Assembly: GCA_033002965.1 (NCBI GenBank)
Contig: JAURVB010012882.1
Coordinates: 62,001-126,000, forward strand
Length of the DNA stretch: 64,000 bases
From: Piper betle
Taxonomy: Eukaryota > Streptophyta > Magnoliopsida > Piperales > Piperaceae
Direction: 5' to 3'
Below are positions 10,811 through 24,287 of this stretch, one piece after another. The position numbers and the translations under genes were made by a program. Position 1 is the stretch's first letter, and every line of letters begins with the position of its first letter. The notes under the pieces were generated by a model. It was not told the origin of the DNA, did not search any database, and worked only from the letters and a program-made list of their open reading frames with translations.

Positions 10811-13800
10811 TGTTCACATTGTTCATTGCTTCTATGCCATGGTGCAACTAATTAACTTCTGATATTGGAGACTAATTATTTATGTTAGTTACAACTAAAC
10901 TATATGTGATAGTACTGAGATGATAATTACGGGAAAATAATAAAGGGTTGTTTGATCTAATACATATTGATATTTCTGATTGTTATGTAGGTGTTGTTCC
11001 CTAAAGAAAACAGAGAAATTTTGCGGCGAATGAATTACGACATGATTTTATTAATGATCAACTATTAGGTGCTTCTGATCTTTGCTTCCAATAAATGAAT
11101 TCGTTTGCACTCCCTTTTTCTTAAACATATTTTTTAATTCATGCAGGTTCATATAGCTAGAGAATTTGGATTAATCTCTTCTCTTTTTTCATTTTCTCAT
11201 TTTTTCTTAGTTTTCTCTCTTTCATATGGGGTTGCTTCCCGTGAAAGATCCACAAATGGCTTCTAATTATATTATTAACCTTCTGATTATTCACTTCACA
11301 TGACATAAAAACATGATCGAATTTGGTGTAATGTTGTTAATTTTTCTCGGTTATTCATTTTCTAGTTTCTTGAGATGCTATATATCAAAGTTTTAAACAT
11401 CATATCGACTACTACATGACTAGATTTATAGTCGAAACCAGATCGAAGTGGCTCAACCAAAATTTAGAACTACAATAAAATATTTTATTAGATTTTGATT
11501 TTGCAATCGACTATATTTAATTAATACCGGTTAAAATATGATGGCTTGAACAAAAAACGGGTTTTTCGGAAAATTCTAGATTAAAATATCGCGTACTAAT
11601 TAAAATGGTACATGGGCAATTTGTACTGGATTTGCAAAGAGTGTGCAATATAAGGATTAAGCCAGCAGCTTTATAATTACATGCTCATAGCTTATATATA
11701 GCTTACTAAACAAAAAAAGCAGTAATTTTAGTTTTTATCCTTTCTTTTAATTTTTTCATTTGCTACACTTATCTAACCTAATGATTTTTCTTACATGTAC
11801 TAACTCAAATTAGCCTTTTTTGACTCCAATGAAAAAATTCATTTTTTCACTCTTTGATCTTTATAATAAAATTGATACAATTAGGCTTAGCCTCTTGTAG
11901 AAGTGGACCCGATCATGGACAAGAAGATGGACGGGCATTTGCTTAATCGGGTCGACTCTTGCAATCATCATCACGTGGGCCGAAAACACAAACCATAATG
12001 GGCCTCTTTTTTTAATGATATAATGGGCCTAATGGTTGACTTTATAATGAGAAAATTCTATTTAATTTAAACCATCCGACGGCCTTCATTCATGAATTAT
12101 TTCGGTGTGATTTTCTCCACATATCTTCCTCTTGATTTCGATCGATATTATTTTCGATTTGATTGTAGAGTATGCAAGCTCCAGAATTTGGAGCTACATA
12201 GAGCCGATGCACCCCTTGTGACTGGTGCATGTTTGTTATATTTGAGATATGAAACATTATTGAATTGGTCTGTGCTTTGTTATTTTCCACATTTTTTTGA
12301 TTGACCCAACAAACAAGTAGATGGCTTTTATTCAATTTTCACTTTGTTTCACAAACCTGCTAACTTTGGTTTCTAAAGTGCAGTTGCACCACTGTATAAT
12401 TTTGCCACTATGTATATTTTTGACGTGATTATTTAACAAAGATGCAACTGAGTTATATGTTGGTTCCATTCATTTGGGCTCTGAGAAGTCTTGCTCTTCA
12501 TCATATGTTACTGGCTGATACACTGGCGACAAGAACTAGATCCCCAGTTCTCTCTCAGTTGTATGAGCTCATATTATGTATGGTTGTTGTACACTTCTCT
12601 CAATGGTTGTTTCTGTCAAATTTATGAAAGGCTGACCGATTTTCTACCACACAATAATTTTGGCAATTAACACTTCCTTTTGGCGACCCGAATCCACACA
12701 TTGCTTTGTTATTGATCATTGAACGTAACGAGGTGTTGCAAAATCAAAGCAATTGTACGTTAAAATATATATTCGAGATATGGAAGGAATCGTTTTTACA
12801 ATTTGTTGGAACGAGTAAATAGCAAAGCTGATCCATTTACTCCTCTCAAGATCAACAACCGGGGATCTACATAGGTGCCACATACAAGCTTTGAGACATC
12901 AAACATCGCGGGGGAATCTATGTACGCACTTCTTTAAGAACATTCCCCGCCATGCCCACATCTTGTGTAACGAAGGTGACTCCAGAATCATGGTCATCTC
13001 AACTTCTCCTGATACAAGTTTGGCCACTGGGAGGCTTGATGGGAGCTCCCTAATTGAACTACCTCTCCATTTTCTACCAGAGTGTTGGGATGTAAACTTT
13101 CCTCTAATTTAGAGAAAAGAAACCAACCTACTCGATCAACTTTGATTAAGAAATCTCTTATAATCAAATATCAGAAAAAACCTCTCCTAATCCAAATCAG
13201 ACCAATAATAAGATCTGAAAATACAATTTTTGATAATACAATATATGAGAAATTGAGAAAACTAATATACACTTCAAAATAAAATTGTATCAACCTCACA
13301 CCCTAGATGACGACCCCTACTTCAACTTGAGATGATGAAAGCTTTTCCAAACTCTCCCTGTATGAACCAAATGTACTCAAAAAGCTCTCAAGAGGATGTT
13401 CTGTTCTAACATCAGAATTCTCTCGTCACGTGTTTCACACATTTTCATCGAATTCGTCGTACCTCTTGGTTTATCTTCATGTCTTCATGACTTTCAATGT
13501 GACTAAACGACTTTTTCGTGGGAGAGAATATCTCGACACCGAAAACTCTTGGGATAGAGATTGTTCCATATTAGGTTGGTGCGAAACGAGATAACCTTTG
13601 CCACCGGTTTCTTTCAGGTATAGCAGGTTGGGTGACTGCCGTGAGGGATGAACAAATATGCAATCTTCCTAGGATACCCGTCTTGTTGTGTGGCCATTGA
13701 AGGCCAACCATGATAGTAAATCCGATGTCTGAGTCAAATGCAAGACACTTCTTGGAGCTCTGTGATGCAGTGAAAGAGATGTATACGTCCTTATGAAGGA

Positions 13801-15339
13801 TGTGAACTTTGTCGTAGGGTTATGCCAATATGCCTGCCCGTGCTGTACATAGAAACGCTCACCTTCCAGGGAGAAGCTCCAGCCAATTCTGCATACAGTC
13901 AGGATCCTTACTAAAAACTCAGTAAAAAAATGTGCAATATACAGAATGGTAAGATGCATTATATTTATCATCTAATGCTTTCTCTTAGTAATGGAAGAAA
14001 ATTACTTTCCTTGGAACAAAATAATGCTAAATTCAATTGGAGTAAACAATTGCCACATGGTACAGAACAAAGTCGCTCGACCTGTCAATCCACAAACGGT
14101 TCCCCATAAACAATTCTCAAGCCTTAACTCACTGTGAGCCAGTCCATGACTATGCAAGCAAATATTTTAAATTTTAGTTTAAAAGTACAGGTAATAAAAA
14201 AAATTAGAAGATAGAGAAGACATTTAAAAAATATGGAAGAGAAAAAAGATGATTGTTTAAGAAGGAAGAGTCACACATATTTATAAATAAAAGGGTAAAA
14301 CTCTTTGTATAAAAAGAAATTTATATGATTATATTTGATTGGCTAGATTGAGAAAGAGAGATAAGCATCGTTGAGGAATAGTTACATATTTGTAAAAAGT
14401 CAAATCCATTTTGTAAATAAAAATTATACTCGTTAAAATAAGTATGACTTTTCATTTAAATAAGTTTACATGTGGTTATTTTATTAGTAGACTAAAAGTA
14501 ATTTTTTTGTTAAATAAATTTCAAGACATTTAAACAAAAGAAAATTTATAACCTCCAACGTTTACATCTTTTTTGTGTAATTTCATCATCTTTTTTGTGT
14601 AATTTCATCACAATCAAATGGACTATTAAAATATTTTTTATATATAAACATAAAGAGCCTTTGCTTATATAAATTACAATTTTACTTAAAACAATTTAGC
14701 TGATATCATTCCATCAAATCTATATTGATAAATATAAAAATAAATAATTACAAATTTTTAAATCATATTAATTCTTTTACTCATTCATCTTAATTATCAA
14801 GATAATTGTCATAAAAACTAATTTAAAAATACTTTTAAATTAATATATTTTAAAATATAAAAATAAGTTATATTGATATCTAAAAAAAGATAAATATTTA
14901 TATTTTACTTCCCATATAAACTTTACGGTGTAAGATCGCAAAAAAGGGTTCAAATTAGATGTATAAGTTTCATATATTACATGATGTAACAGGTCATCTT
15001 AATTTTACCACAAAAAATAAATAATTATTTTTATTAAGATGATAAATCAATAAAATAATAAAATAAAATAAAATAGTGCTATTTTACTATTTTTTAATAA
15101 TAAAATAATTACTTAGTTATTTTATTTTAATTTAATTTGTAGCTATCTTAAAAACGAACTGGCTAACCAATGGCAACCATGCAAATATGAGTGTTTATTT
15201 AAGTGTTCGACAACTGTCTCCTCAATTCAATGTCAAGTTGATTGACTATTATTTAAACAAATTTAGATGGGACGACCACTAATAACTTTTAAAAAGTAAA
15301 TTACTATAAGGTTTATGGAGAGGGTATTTCATAGTCGAA
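10811..15339. other. Long AT-rich spacer
   Basis: No supported gene. The short frames at 12.1-13.3 kb and 13.7-14.0 kb lack family motifs. Part of 13.3-14.1 kb is less AT-rich and could be an old mobile-element or gene remnant, but I cannot name it. The stretch at 14.15-15.1 kb is extremely AT-rich. Confidence 0.45.
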
Positions 15340-15935
15340 AAAATTGGAATCAGGTTCTGAATCGGTTTCAGAGAGTCATTAAATCAAATCGAATCAATTA
15401 AAATCAGTAAGGAATCGGTACAAATCAGTCATATATAAAAATTTTAACTTAGTCAAAATTGATGAGATATTAATTATAAAACATGTCATTCTATTGTCAA
15501 TTTTATTTTACGATATATATTATATTTTATGATATTTTTTTCATATTATTTGGATTTTTTATAAATTATTTAGAGTTAGTTATTATTTTTGACTCGAGTC
15601 GGATTTAAGTTAACTTTTAATTACTAGAATACACCATTTATTTCTCCCCCTTCCCCTTCTCTCTCCCGATGCCGCCCCACCCAATCCGCCCTGCCCTGCC
15701 CTCGCCCCCGGACCAACCCCTTCATCCCCCGCCCTCACCACCGCTGCTGTTCCCTGCCCCCTCAGTTGCCTGTCGCCGCCCCTGTCGCCTCCCCGTCGTT
15801 ATCGGAATCGGCTCAAATCAACCGATTATGTAATCCGCTCAAATCGGTCAATTTAACCCGAAGACTGATTTACTTAATTTTTTGATGCGGATTGCATTTG
15901 ATCTGATTTAAATTGGCCAATTTTTACAACCACAT
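15340..15935 (+). repeat. Dispersed repeat, plus copy, with C-rich core
   Basis: Inverted relative to the copy at 10100-10810. It starts near GGAATCAGG with several AATCGG motifs, passes the shared ACATGTCATT and TTAGTTATTATTTTTGA blocks, has a C-rich core at about 15645-15800 and ends near CCAATTTTTACAA. It probably derives from an LTR or a non-autonomous element related to those at 40-46 kb. Confidence 0.6.
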
Positions 15936-16509
15936 GCCATTCTAAGGTCGTGTGCCTAATTTAATCAACCCACCAAGTAACCATGCTAATAAAAAATACC
16001 AAGTATGGCAAAATGTTTACATTTCTTACATTGACACCGACTTAATTAGGCTCAACATCCCCATAATTTGGCATTAACTAACTCTAATACGGCACGAGGA
16101 TTTGAGCCCAATCATAATTCGTACCCACAAGCGAATGGGCCGACCACAAATGGAGAACCACTGTTGGGCCTCAACATCGGCCAGTTGACTTCTTTTGAGG
16201 GACCCACACAGTCACCGACCGTTTTCTCAATCCCCCATCCGAAATCCCCTTCCCCTAAAAAGGCCAAATCTTTCTCCGTCCCGCCGCCGCCGACCGTTGC
16301 CGGCTCCGGCGTTTCCGACGTCGGCCTCCCCGTGGAAGTGGATCTCACTCTAGCCTCATCTCGCCGTCTCGGCGTCGGCCAAGTGCTCTCCGGTGGATTT
16401 GTTCGATCTTTTTTTTCTCTCTCTCTCTCTCTCGCAATTGATCGCTTTCTTCGGAATTAGGGTTTATTGTCGAGCTTGCCGTCGTCGCCGCGGGGGCTGG
16501 GCTTCTGCG
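15936..16509 (+). promoter_or_regulatory. Promoter and 5' leader of the RS-like gene
   Basis: GC content rises from about 16200 towards the gene. A CT microsatellite (about 16415-16434) lies 75 bases before the start codon, in the likely 5' UTR. The overlapping frames here are read-through of the GC-rich leader. Confidence 0.5.
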
Positions 16510-19500
16510 ATGCCGAGGAGTTCGCGGCACAAATCACACAAGCAGCACAAACATAGCTCCAGGGATGGGCGGAGTTACTCGGATTCGGAGGATGGGGAGG
16601 GGGCGAAGGAGGTGAAGGCGAGGGAGGAGCCGGCAGCGCGATCCGGGGGAGGGTTTCGAGGGAGCTGGACTCCGGCGAGAAGCGGAAGGCGAAGGATCTG
16701 GTCGGGCAAGGGAATGGCGTTCACGCCGGTGAGCATGGGTCGTCCAAGAGGAGAAAGGAGGGCTTCGCGCCGGCGGCTGGATCGGATAGGTGGGATGGCA
16801 GGGAGGGGGTGCGGGGTGGTGGTTTGGTTGATTCTGAGAAAACGCAGAAGTCGAAGGCCTCAGTTGATGGTCAAAGGCAGGTCTAGCCGAAGACTGGAAG
16901 GTGCCGGTGATAGAAAAGATGAGATTTTGGCGGCGCCTGTGGATGTTGCAGAGCGGAAAAAGGATGGTAGTAAGGTTGATTTTGATAGGAAGGCCGAAAG
17001 GGATTCGAGCCGCAAGGATTCTTACGATCACAAGGATGGGAAAGAGAAAGAGCGTGGAGGGGATAGGGAGAAGAAGGCCCAAGATGGTAGGCGCAGTGAC
17101 AAATCGGTTGACGATGCTTTGGGCAGTGAAAGTGAACACATTCGGAGAAAAGACTCTTACATGAGTGAAGATTCGCGGGATTCTAAACGTGAAGTTGAAA
17201 ATAGTGGTGAGCTGACTGGCTCTGATACTGTCTTTTTGGTGGAGAATACCTGCCGATTGCCGTTTGCTAAATATCAGCTTTCAGTTTTTTTATAGTTTCT
17301 TATTCTGCGTTATACATAACTTGCCTTTGTCTCGTGCGAAGAAATGAAAATTGCTTCGTTTTGCAACCTTGTTGAGGGGTAGAATTTCAAGTTTGTCTAC
17401 TTTAAGACTTCATTGTCTGTTTTCGCCAAGGAAGATATTTCTGCCACGATGGGTTTAGGGTTTGGGGAGTTCTTGAAGATTCATGGTGGATTGTTGGGTT
17501 TTTTTTTCTCTCGGAATTTTCTATTGGAATTATTTAACTTGATTTGGTGATTTTAAGACCGGACCTTATCTCTTTGCTTTGAAATGTTATTGCTCCTGTG
17601 ACTTAAACTAGTGCCTGTTCACTGTTTTTCCCGGAGTCGTTTTTTATTGAAAAAAGAGTCTCTTAGCTTAAGCATCTAATGACAAGCAGACTTCCTTCGT
17701 TTTTACTGGGAAGGTCAATTTTCACTGATTGCTAGTCTCAGTAATGCCAGTGGACGGAGTTACTTTTTAAGGATCCAGATGTTGACCTTTATAGGAGGCT
17801 GAATTTCGTAAATTATTGTTACGTGGCCAAAATTAAAGTTTAAATTTATGCACACGCACACTCACCCAAAACTGATATGGTTAGGATGTACCGTGTAGGC
17901 CGAAGTTATTGTTTGGCTTTTGGGTTCATACAAATTGCGAGGCTGCTTGCCTTTTTTGCATTTTCTTTAAATGATTGATACGATTGAATTTCTGTATATA
18001 TGCGCACGAACCTGCTTTGTTGAAAATCTTGTCAAGTTTTGTGGGGGATTCAAGAAATTTTGGACTTTTATTTAGTTGGAATGGAAGCCTTTTTTAACTA
18101 GAAAACCCACTTGCTATTTCTCACTTGTTCCTATTTTTCAGAGCTATATATGTCAAGCTGACAAGCTGGTGTATTAAGTAATCCTTTTCTAAAATTTTCA
18201 GTTTAGCACTTTTCAATTTCTGGGCCAAGTTAGGTTTTCATTTGTGCTATTTGAGTTGATGTTTTTTATCTGCATCATATTGTCCATACAATGGCGACTT
18301 TTCTTCTTTGTAATTCATCATTGCTTTTTGCAGAGTGGCAAACTTTAGAAAATGTGCGCGTGGAGAAAGAACTTGAGAAACGTGCTCGTCGGAAAGCTGA
18401 TCATAGAGATCCTAAAAGTTATGAGGTGACAGATACTGATGGTCGCAGACATTCCTCATCTAGGGAGGATCACATAAAACATCAGAGACATAAGGATGAA
18501 GGGCACAAGGGTGACAGTTACAAACAAAGGAGAGTAGAAGAGTACGAAAAGGACAGCAGGTTAAAATATGAGAATCTTCGGGATCAGCAGTCTCTGAGAG
18601 AGCACTCTATTGAAAGGTCAGGTGGTAAGCTAGTAAGAGATGAAAGCAGACTCTCTGACAGCAATCATAAAAAAACCAAGCTTCAACTTAATGACTATGA
18701 AGATAATCACTTTGATGATGGAGATGTCCAATATAGTGATCACAAGCGTCGGAAAAGGTCTCCAGATGATGGTGAAGATTATAGTGAAAGCAAGTCTTGT
18801 GATACCAAAGAACAGCATACAGCTATCGAGAGGATAACATCAAGTGGAAATAAGTTAGATGTTGCTTGTGATGGGAGAATGTCTGAGCCACATCATAAAG
18901 TCCCAATTGAACTATCTCCGAATAATGACAGGCAGAAGAGATCTCCTAGCTCAAGCACTCGTGTTGGAAAGTCTCAGGATAGGTGTGTTTCTTCTTCTTT
19001 CTGATTTCCATAATTGTAGATTTTTTTGTGATCTGGTTTTAATGTCCTTTTATTGGTATGATCCAAATATTTGCTCACGTTATTATAACCATAATAACTT
19101 TTAAAATAGGGTGTTTAATTATATTTCTTTATTTTTTGAGTGATAGGCCAATGATCAGCTTACACATTATTTTTAAGTAGAGTTCGCTAAAATATTATGG
19201 AAACATTGGTAACAAAAAAGTAGCCCTTTGTTGTCTGTTGCATCATCTTCCTGCCGTTTTTATGTATGTTTAACCATTAGTGTCTGGGTTTTTTTCGTTT
19301 GTAGATGCTGTCTAGCATCTAGCCAGTTCTGTCATTGGCTATATTTGTTTCTTCTTCTTTCTGATTTCCACGGTTCCAGCTTTACGCATTTCCTTGGTAT
19401 GATCCACATATTTGCAGCACGTTGTTGTAACCATGGTAATGATTATCATAGGATGTTTAAATATTTAGTTTTTTTGGGTTTCTTTTTATGAGCAACAGGC

Positions 19501-22500
19501 GACCTATTAGCATACATGTTATTTTGCAGTAGAGTTCACTTAACTATGATTAGAAATTTGGAATATTGGTGACAAAAAAGTAGTCTTTTGATTTTTGTCA
19601 GATTTCATCTTCTTGCTCCATTTTATTCATGTTCAACTTATATATCTAATTATTTTTTTGTATGTGTTTGCCCTTCTGTTTTCCATGAGATTTTTTCATA
19701 ACTTGATAAAAGGGCGAACTATTCATCCTCCTTTTGAAAGTTTCCATTTTTTCTATTTGAAACACAACTTTTTTTAACTTTTTTTCTGTTAATTATTAAT
19801 GGTAAAAAATGCTTTTTTTATCTTTCGATATATAATTCTTGGTAGATCAAAATGTCAATGCATTGAGACCCTTTTTTGTGCAGATAATCTTTCTTGGTAA
19901 CTTATTTCCCAACTTCCTTGCATCATATTTTGTTTGAGCAGTGTACTGATTTGCGTCTCGTGCAGGCATAGTTCAAAAGGAGATGAAGTTCCTTATATTA
20001 AGTCATTGTCTGAAGAAACCCAACAGCATAGAAGTACCCCAAGAGATGCTTCTGATCGAGTTCTTGAGCCTTCGTTCATGGAGAAATCTAAAAGTGATGG
20101 CGTCAGAATGTTGCGTAAAGTACCTGCTGAGGATGTTGCTTCCTTGCCATATAATAGGTCTCCCAAACCCATGGAACGTTCATCTCCCATTCCATTGTTG
20201 CAGAAATCACCTACATCTAGCAGTGGTGATCGCATATACTTGAGTCGAGCCAGTTTGAAGAAAAGTCTTGATACTGAAGAAGTGGGGCAAGGCATTGGAT
20301 TCAGGAGTGGGAGAGGGCATTTACTTTATAATGATAGAGCTCAGGATATTTCATTGGAGAAGGGAATATATGATCGCTCTCAGAACCGACCTCATCGAGA
20401 GTCCACACCTGCTAGTTCTTCATTTGGTAGAGCAGGCTTCAGTACTGGTGGTTCACATACTTCTCTTCCACCTCCATTTCCAAGTGGGGGTGACAGCTCT
20501 TTGGTGATGGCCTCTTCTGAAGATGATTACATGAATGAGACAGGTGAACGTAAACAGAGCCATCGTTACAAAAGAAGCGGAGAGCTGGGCAATATGGCTG
20601 CTAGAGGACCGGGAAGCAATTCATGGAAAGGCATTTCAAGTTGGCCATCGCCCATACCAAATGGTTTTGTTCCTTACCCACATGGTCCTGGTCCAACTGG
20701 TTTCCTTCCGCCATTCCCAAGACCTCTTTTTGGTGTAAGGCCACCACGTGATTTAAATCATGGTGGTGTTACTTGGCATGATCCTACTCTTCCATTTGGG
20801 TGGCAAAATCCTCCAGATGAAGCATGTCCTCCTCTCTTGCATGGATGGGATGGAAGCAATGGGGTGATTGGAGATGAGGCTCATATTTACAGGAGACAAA
20901 GCTGGGAGCAGAACAGACACTTGTTGAGCAACAAAGGGTGGGAGTTGAACTCAGATGCATGGAGGGCACAAAATGGAAATTTGAATGCTGATATACTGAC
21001 TCCGAAAAAGGAATATGATTACTCTTCCCAAGCTGATGTGGATAAAGGTTGGAGCATAGAGCAATCCAACAAGCAGGTTGGTGATGAAGAAAATCTTCTG
21101 GAACATTCAACTGAAAGTATTGATGTGAAGCCAGTCATTGCTGTGTCAAACGAGAAGAAACCAACTGAACCTTCTCGCTCCAATGATTTTGAGGAAAAGG
21201 AGCCTGACATTTCGTGTCTAAAGCCAATCGATGACAATGCCAGCATGTTGGGCTTTTATCTGTCGAAGATTGACATTTCGGTGGATCTTCTTTGTTCCGA
21301 GTTGTACAAACACTGTGCGAGTGTTGTCAAAAAGGAAGTTCCAAATGGCTTTAGAAGTACTACTAAGGAAGTTAAATTTGAGGTCAGATTTATTGTTTGT
21401 TGAAATTGTGGTTAGAATTTCTCAAGTGCTTATTCACATCTATTTCATTATTTGAGAAAGTAGTATTCTTATAAGTTTTTCTGTTTGTGACAGGACGACA
21501 CAGAATTCTGGAAGCATCCTCATTACAATGTGCAGAAGCTTTTGTTTCCTACAACTACAGAGCCTATATTTGAGGTATGGTATTTTTTTCTTTCCCTTCA
21601 TGTACCATGGAAAATTTTGAAAATAAACTGCCAACTCTTACTTTTTTAAACATGTGAGGGTGGTATGCAGATTTACAGACGTTGGGTCTTATTGTTTGTG
21701 GATAAGATTATAAGAGCATGATAAGTAATTGTGTGCTTGATTGTGATACCTCTTTTTTATCAACATTTCTTTTATCTAATGTTTGTTTTTTGTGTTAATA
21801 AACATTTACCATGTTTGCCATGGATTTACATATTTGAAGTTTCGTTTTTTTCTGGATAAATTTTCAAATATTTGCAGTTCAGAGAATTGAAATTTGGCTG
21901 ATTCAGTTGTGACCACTTTTTATTGTGCAGAAAGCAATGGCGCTTTATAAACAACAGAAAGAAGTAAATGTGGAGACCCGCTTATCATCAGTTCCCAAGG
22001 TTGACTTGGAGAAAGTATCCATAGCTGAGAATGCGGAGGTTGTGGTGCCCTCTGATAATATTTCAAATGCCATGGAACAGGAAAAACAGATGGGAACTCC
22101 TACTGCTAATTCACCAAATGCCATGGAACAGGAAAAGCAGATGGAATCTCCTGCTGCTAATTCACCAAATGCCATGGAACAGGGAGAGCAGATCAGATCA
22201 CCTTCTGTTAATTCACCAAATGCCATGGAACAGGAAGAGCTGATGGGATTACCCACTGTTAATTCTCCATATGGCGTGGGACAGGTAAAGAAGTTGGGAT
22301 TGTCGGATGATAATTCCTCTAATGCCATGGAACATGAAGAACAAATGGGAGTTGATGGTGATAATTCATTAGTTCCCGAATCTGAACCGCACAAGCTACC
22401 TCAAACCTCAGATGAATTCACCGAGCATCCTGCAAAGGATCTTGAATCACCTGATGGGCAGGGCAATTCTGATCCTCAAGATGATCCTTCTGATCTGAAG

Positions 22501-22617
22501 GAAAAGGACGGTGAAAGTATTGGTTGTCCTGATGCTTGCGTGGCTATGTTGCTAGAGTCGATTGAGTGTACGGTAAATTTAAGTCGGATACATCATTCGC
22601 CCAAAAATACACATTGA
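16510..22617 (+). CDS. Charged RS-like nuclear protein, plant 'zyxin-like' family (5 exons, two compensating frame breaks)
   Basis: Exons: 16510-17206, 18334-18982, 19966-21382, 21494-21574, 21931-22617. All intron phases agree, giving about 1,176 residues. The N-terminus MPRSSRHKSHKQHKHSSRDG, the long Lys/Arg/Asp/Ser runs and the C-terminus VNLSRIHHSPKNTH match a plant family often labelled zyxin-like (Arabidopsis At5g53440 from memory), with no known enzyme activity. Composition suggests a nuclear or splicing-linked role. Within exon 1 the family sequence (GEKRKAKDL, SSKRRKEG, SDRWDG) is in another frame between about 16650 and 16870, so two compensating single-base shifts are implied. Exon 5 carries six 51-base in-frame repeats (22066-22371). 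Family assignment is likely; function is unknown. Confidence 0.8.
22066..22371 (+). repeat. Six tandem 51-base units coding 17-residue repeats
   Basis: The protein unit is NAMEQEKQMGTPTANSP with variation. Units start at 22066, 22117, 22168, 22219, 22270 and 22321, exactly 51 bases apart. Units 1-4 are closest to one another; unit 5 is the most divergent (YGVGQVKKLG). The reading frame is kept, so copy-number change would alter length without breaking the protein. Confidence 0.95.
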
Positions 22618-23034
22618 GACAATTATTTATCTTATTCAATGTTAGGTTTTATCATTGTTGGCCATGCCCACGTTTTTCTTCCACGCCCTGTGCCTCCTGC
22701 ATATTAGTTCAATGTTGGGCCTTGCTTTTGCATTGCATTGGACGTGCAGTGAGGATACAGCAAAAAATCACTCACATATATTGGTGGCCGTCATCATTTG
22801 TTGTGAGCACATGAAATCATGGCATTTGATTTGAGCTACTCCCGTCGAGGTGTTGCTATCATATGTCGTATTAATCTCCATTAAGTTCCCTTACGTGTGA
22901 TTATGATTAACCCCTTGGCCTGGTTGAGGGTAAGATGCCAGGTTAAGTGAGAAATATTGCCGCCATATTTCAATTCTTTTGGCCTTTAAATATGTTCTGT
23001 ACGTAGGGTTCAATTGAGTGAGCCAGCTGGAGTA
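22618..23034. other. 3' region of the RS-like gene
   Basis: No gene seen. It leads into the GAGTCGA-rich repeat. Confidence 0.5.
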
Positions 23035-23510
23035 TTTAGCTTGGCTCAGCTAACTCGACCAGACTCGACATTTAAATGCTCGACTCGGGCTCGAAATCGT
23101 ACGAGCCGAGCGGAATAATGGTTGTGTTCGACTCGGCTCGACTCAGTTGTAACTCGAACTCGACTCGTAGTTCGACTCGGATTCGATTTGATCAAATTAT
23201 ATAATTATAGCCGTTATATTATATTTTATTTATTTATTTATTTATTTATATCATATATATATATATATATATAAAATATAATAATCATAGGCTAAAATAA
23301 ATGAGATGGTAAGTATACCTTGAGTGATAAATCAGTTCGAGTATGATTTGAACTCGAGTCGAGTTCGAACTCATCGGAAAGATATCGATTCGAAACTCGA
23401 GTAAATCGTATGTCATCGAAACTCGGTAATCGCATCTCGAGTCGAAGTTTCGACTCGTATTCGAGCCGAGTTACGAACACATAGTTGAGCTCAGCTCGCT
23501 CAGCACAATC
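23035..23510. repeat. Palindromic GAGTCGA-rich element
   Basis: Both flanks are full of CTCGACTCG and CGAGTCGAG words in opposite orientations (23040-23190 and 23330-23510) around an AT-rich centre with a TA run (23253-23272). This looks like a fold-back or miniature inverted-repeat element. Its ends and target duplication are not resolved. Confidence 0.65.
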
Positions 23511-24287
23511 TTAAAACACTATCTGTAAGTATCATAAAATATGCTAGGCACGCGGTGAATATGTAGAAGCAGCGAATAATGGTGGTTGAATTCTCATCTA
23601 TTTATAGGCTGCAAGCGATTGGTTGGTTTATCATTTTATGTATCCGTTTTCAGATTAGATTGAACGAAATTCATTTCCAATTTAAATCAAAACTCGATAA
23701 TCTGAGTTATACAATTCATGACGAAAACTAGTAATTTGTGCAATTTTAAGCTCCTAAAAAGCCGTGAGCCTTTCTTTCAATTGGTATCGTTATTTCCTCC
23801 GAGCTGCTTGCTTCAAATCGACAGCCCAGAAGCTTTTTGATGGCTACAAGATGGAAGAATAGTAGGGCAATGCGTCAACCTCCTCTTCTGCATTTGTTTT
23901 CCTTTTTCTAGGGCTTTCCCATTTTGCATTTTTCTATTCCCTTCAATACATCTTGCCTTCTATTTATCACCTCATTGAGGATGTAGCAAGTAAGGAAGAT
24001 CAATCACGTAACAAACCAAAGAATACCAAAGTTGTAAAAAATCAAATCGAGCTATATTAGCAATATATTGAAACAAATTGAATGGCCGAAAATCCATTCG
24101 CACCATATTTACATGATTTACATTGCCAGCTTGACCACCCAAGCTTTATTAAGATTGAAAATTTTCCAACAAAAAATGGAAAGAACCAATAAAAGAGAGA
24201 ATTCATTCTTTTCTTTTTGCTGACCTACGTGTTGTGAGAAAGGATTTACCTGTTAGAATTCAATGGAAATCTTGGTTAGCACTGCCT
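23511..24287. other. Spacer between the converging RS-like and ATX genes
   Basis: Probably includes the ATX 3' UTR on the minus strand, with a possible AATAAA (minus strand) at 24145-24150, about 140 bases after the ATX stop. No coding feature is supported. Confidence 0.5.
24145..24150 (-). terminator. Possible poly(A) signal of the ATX gene
   Basis: TTTATT on the plus strand, that is AATAAA on the minus strand, about 140 bases past the stop codon at 24288-24290. Confidence 0.4.

Noticed and set aside
13669..13971. A 100-codon minus-strand frame with a gene-like composition
   Set aside because: No motif, no splice partners and no upstream start context.
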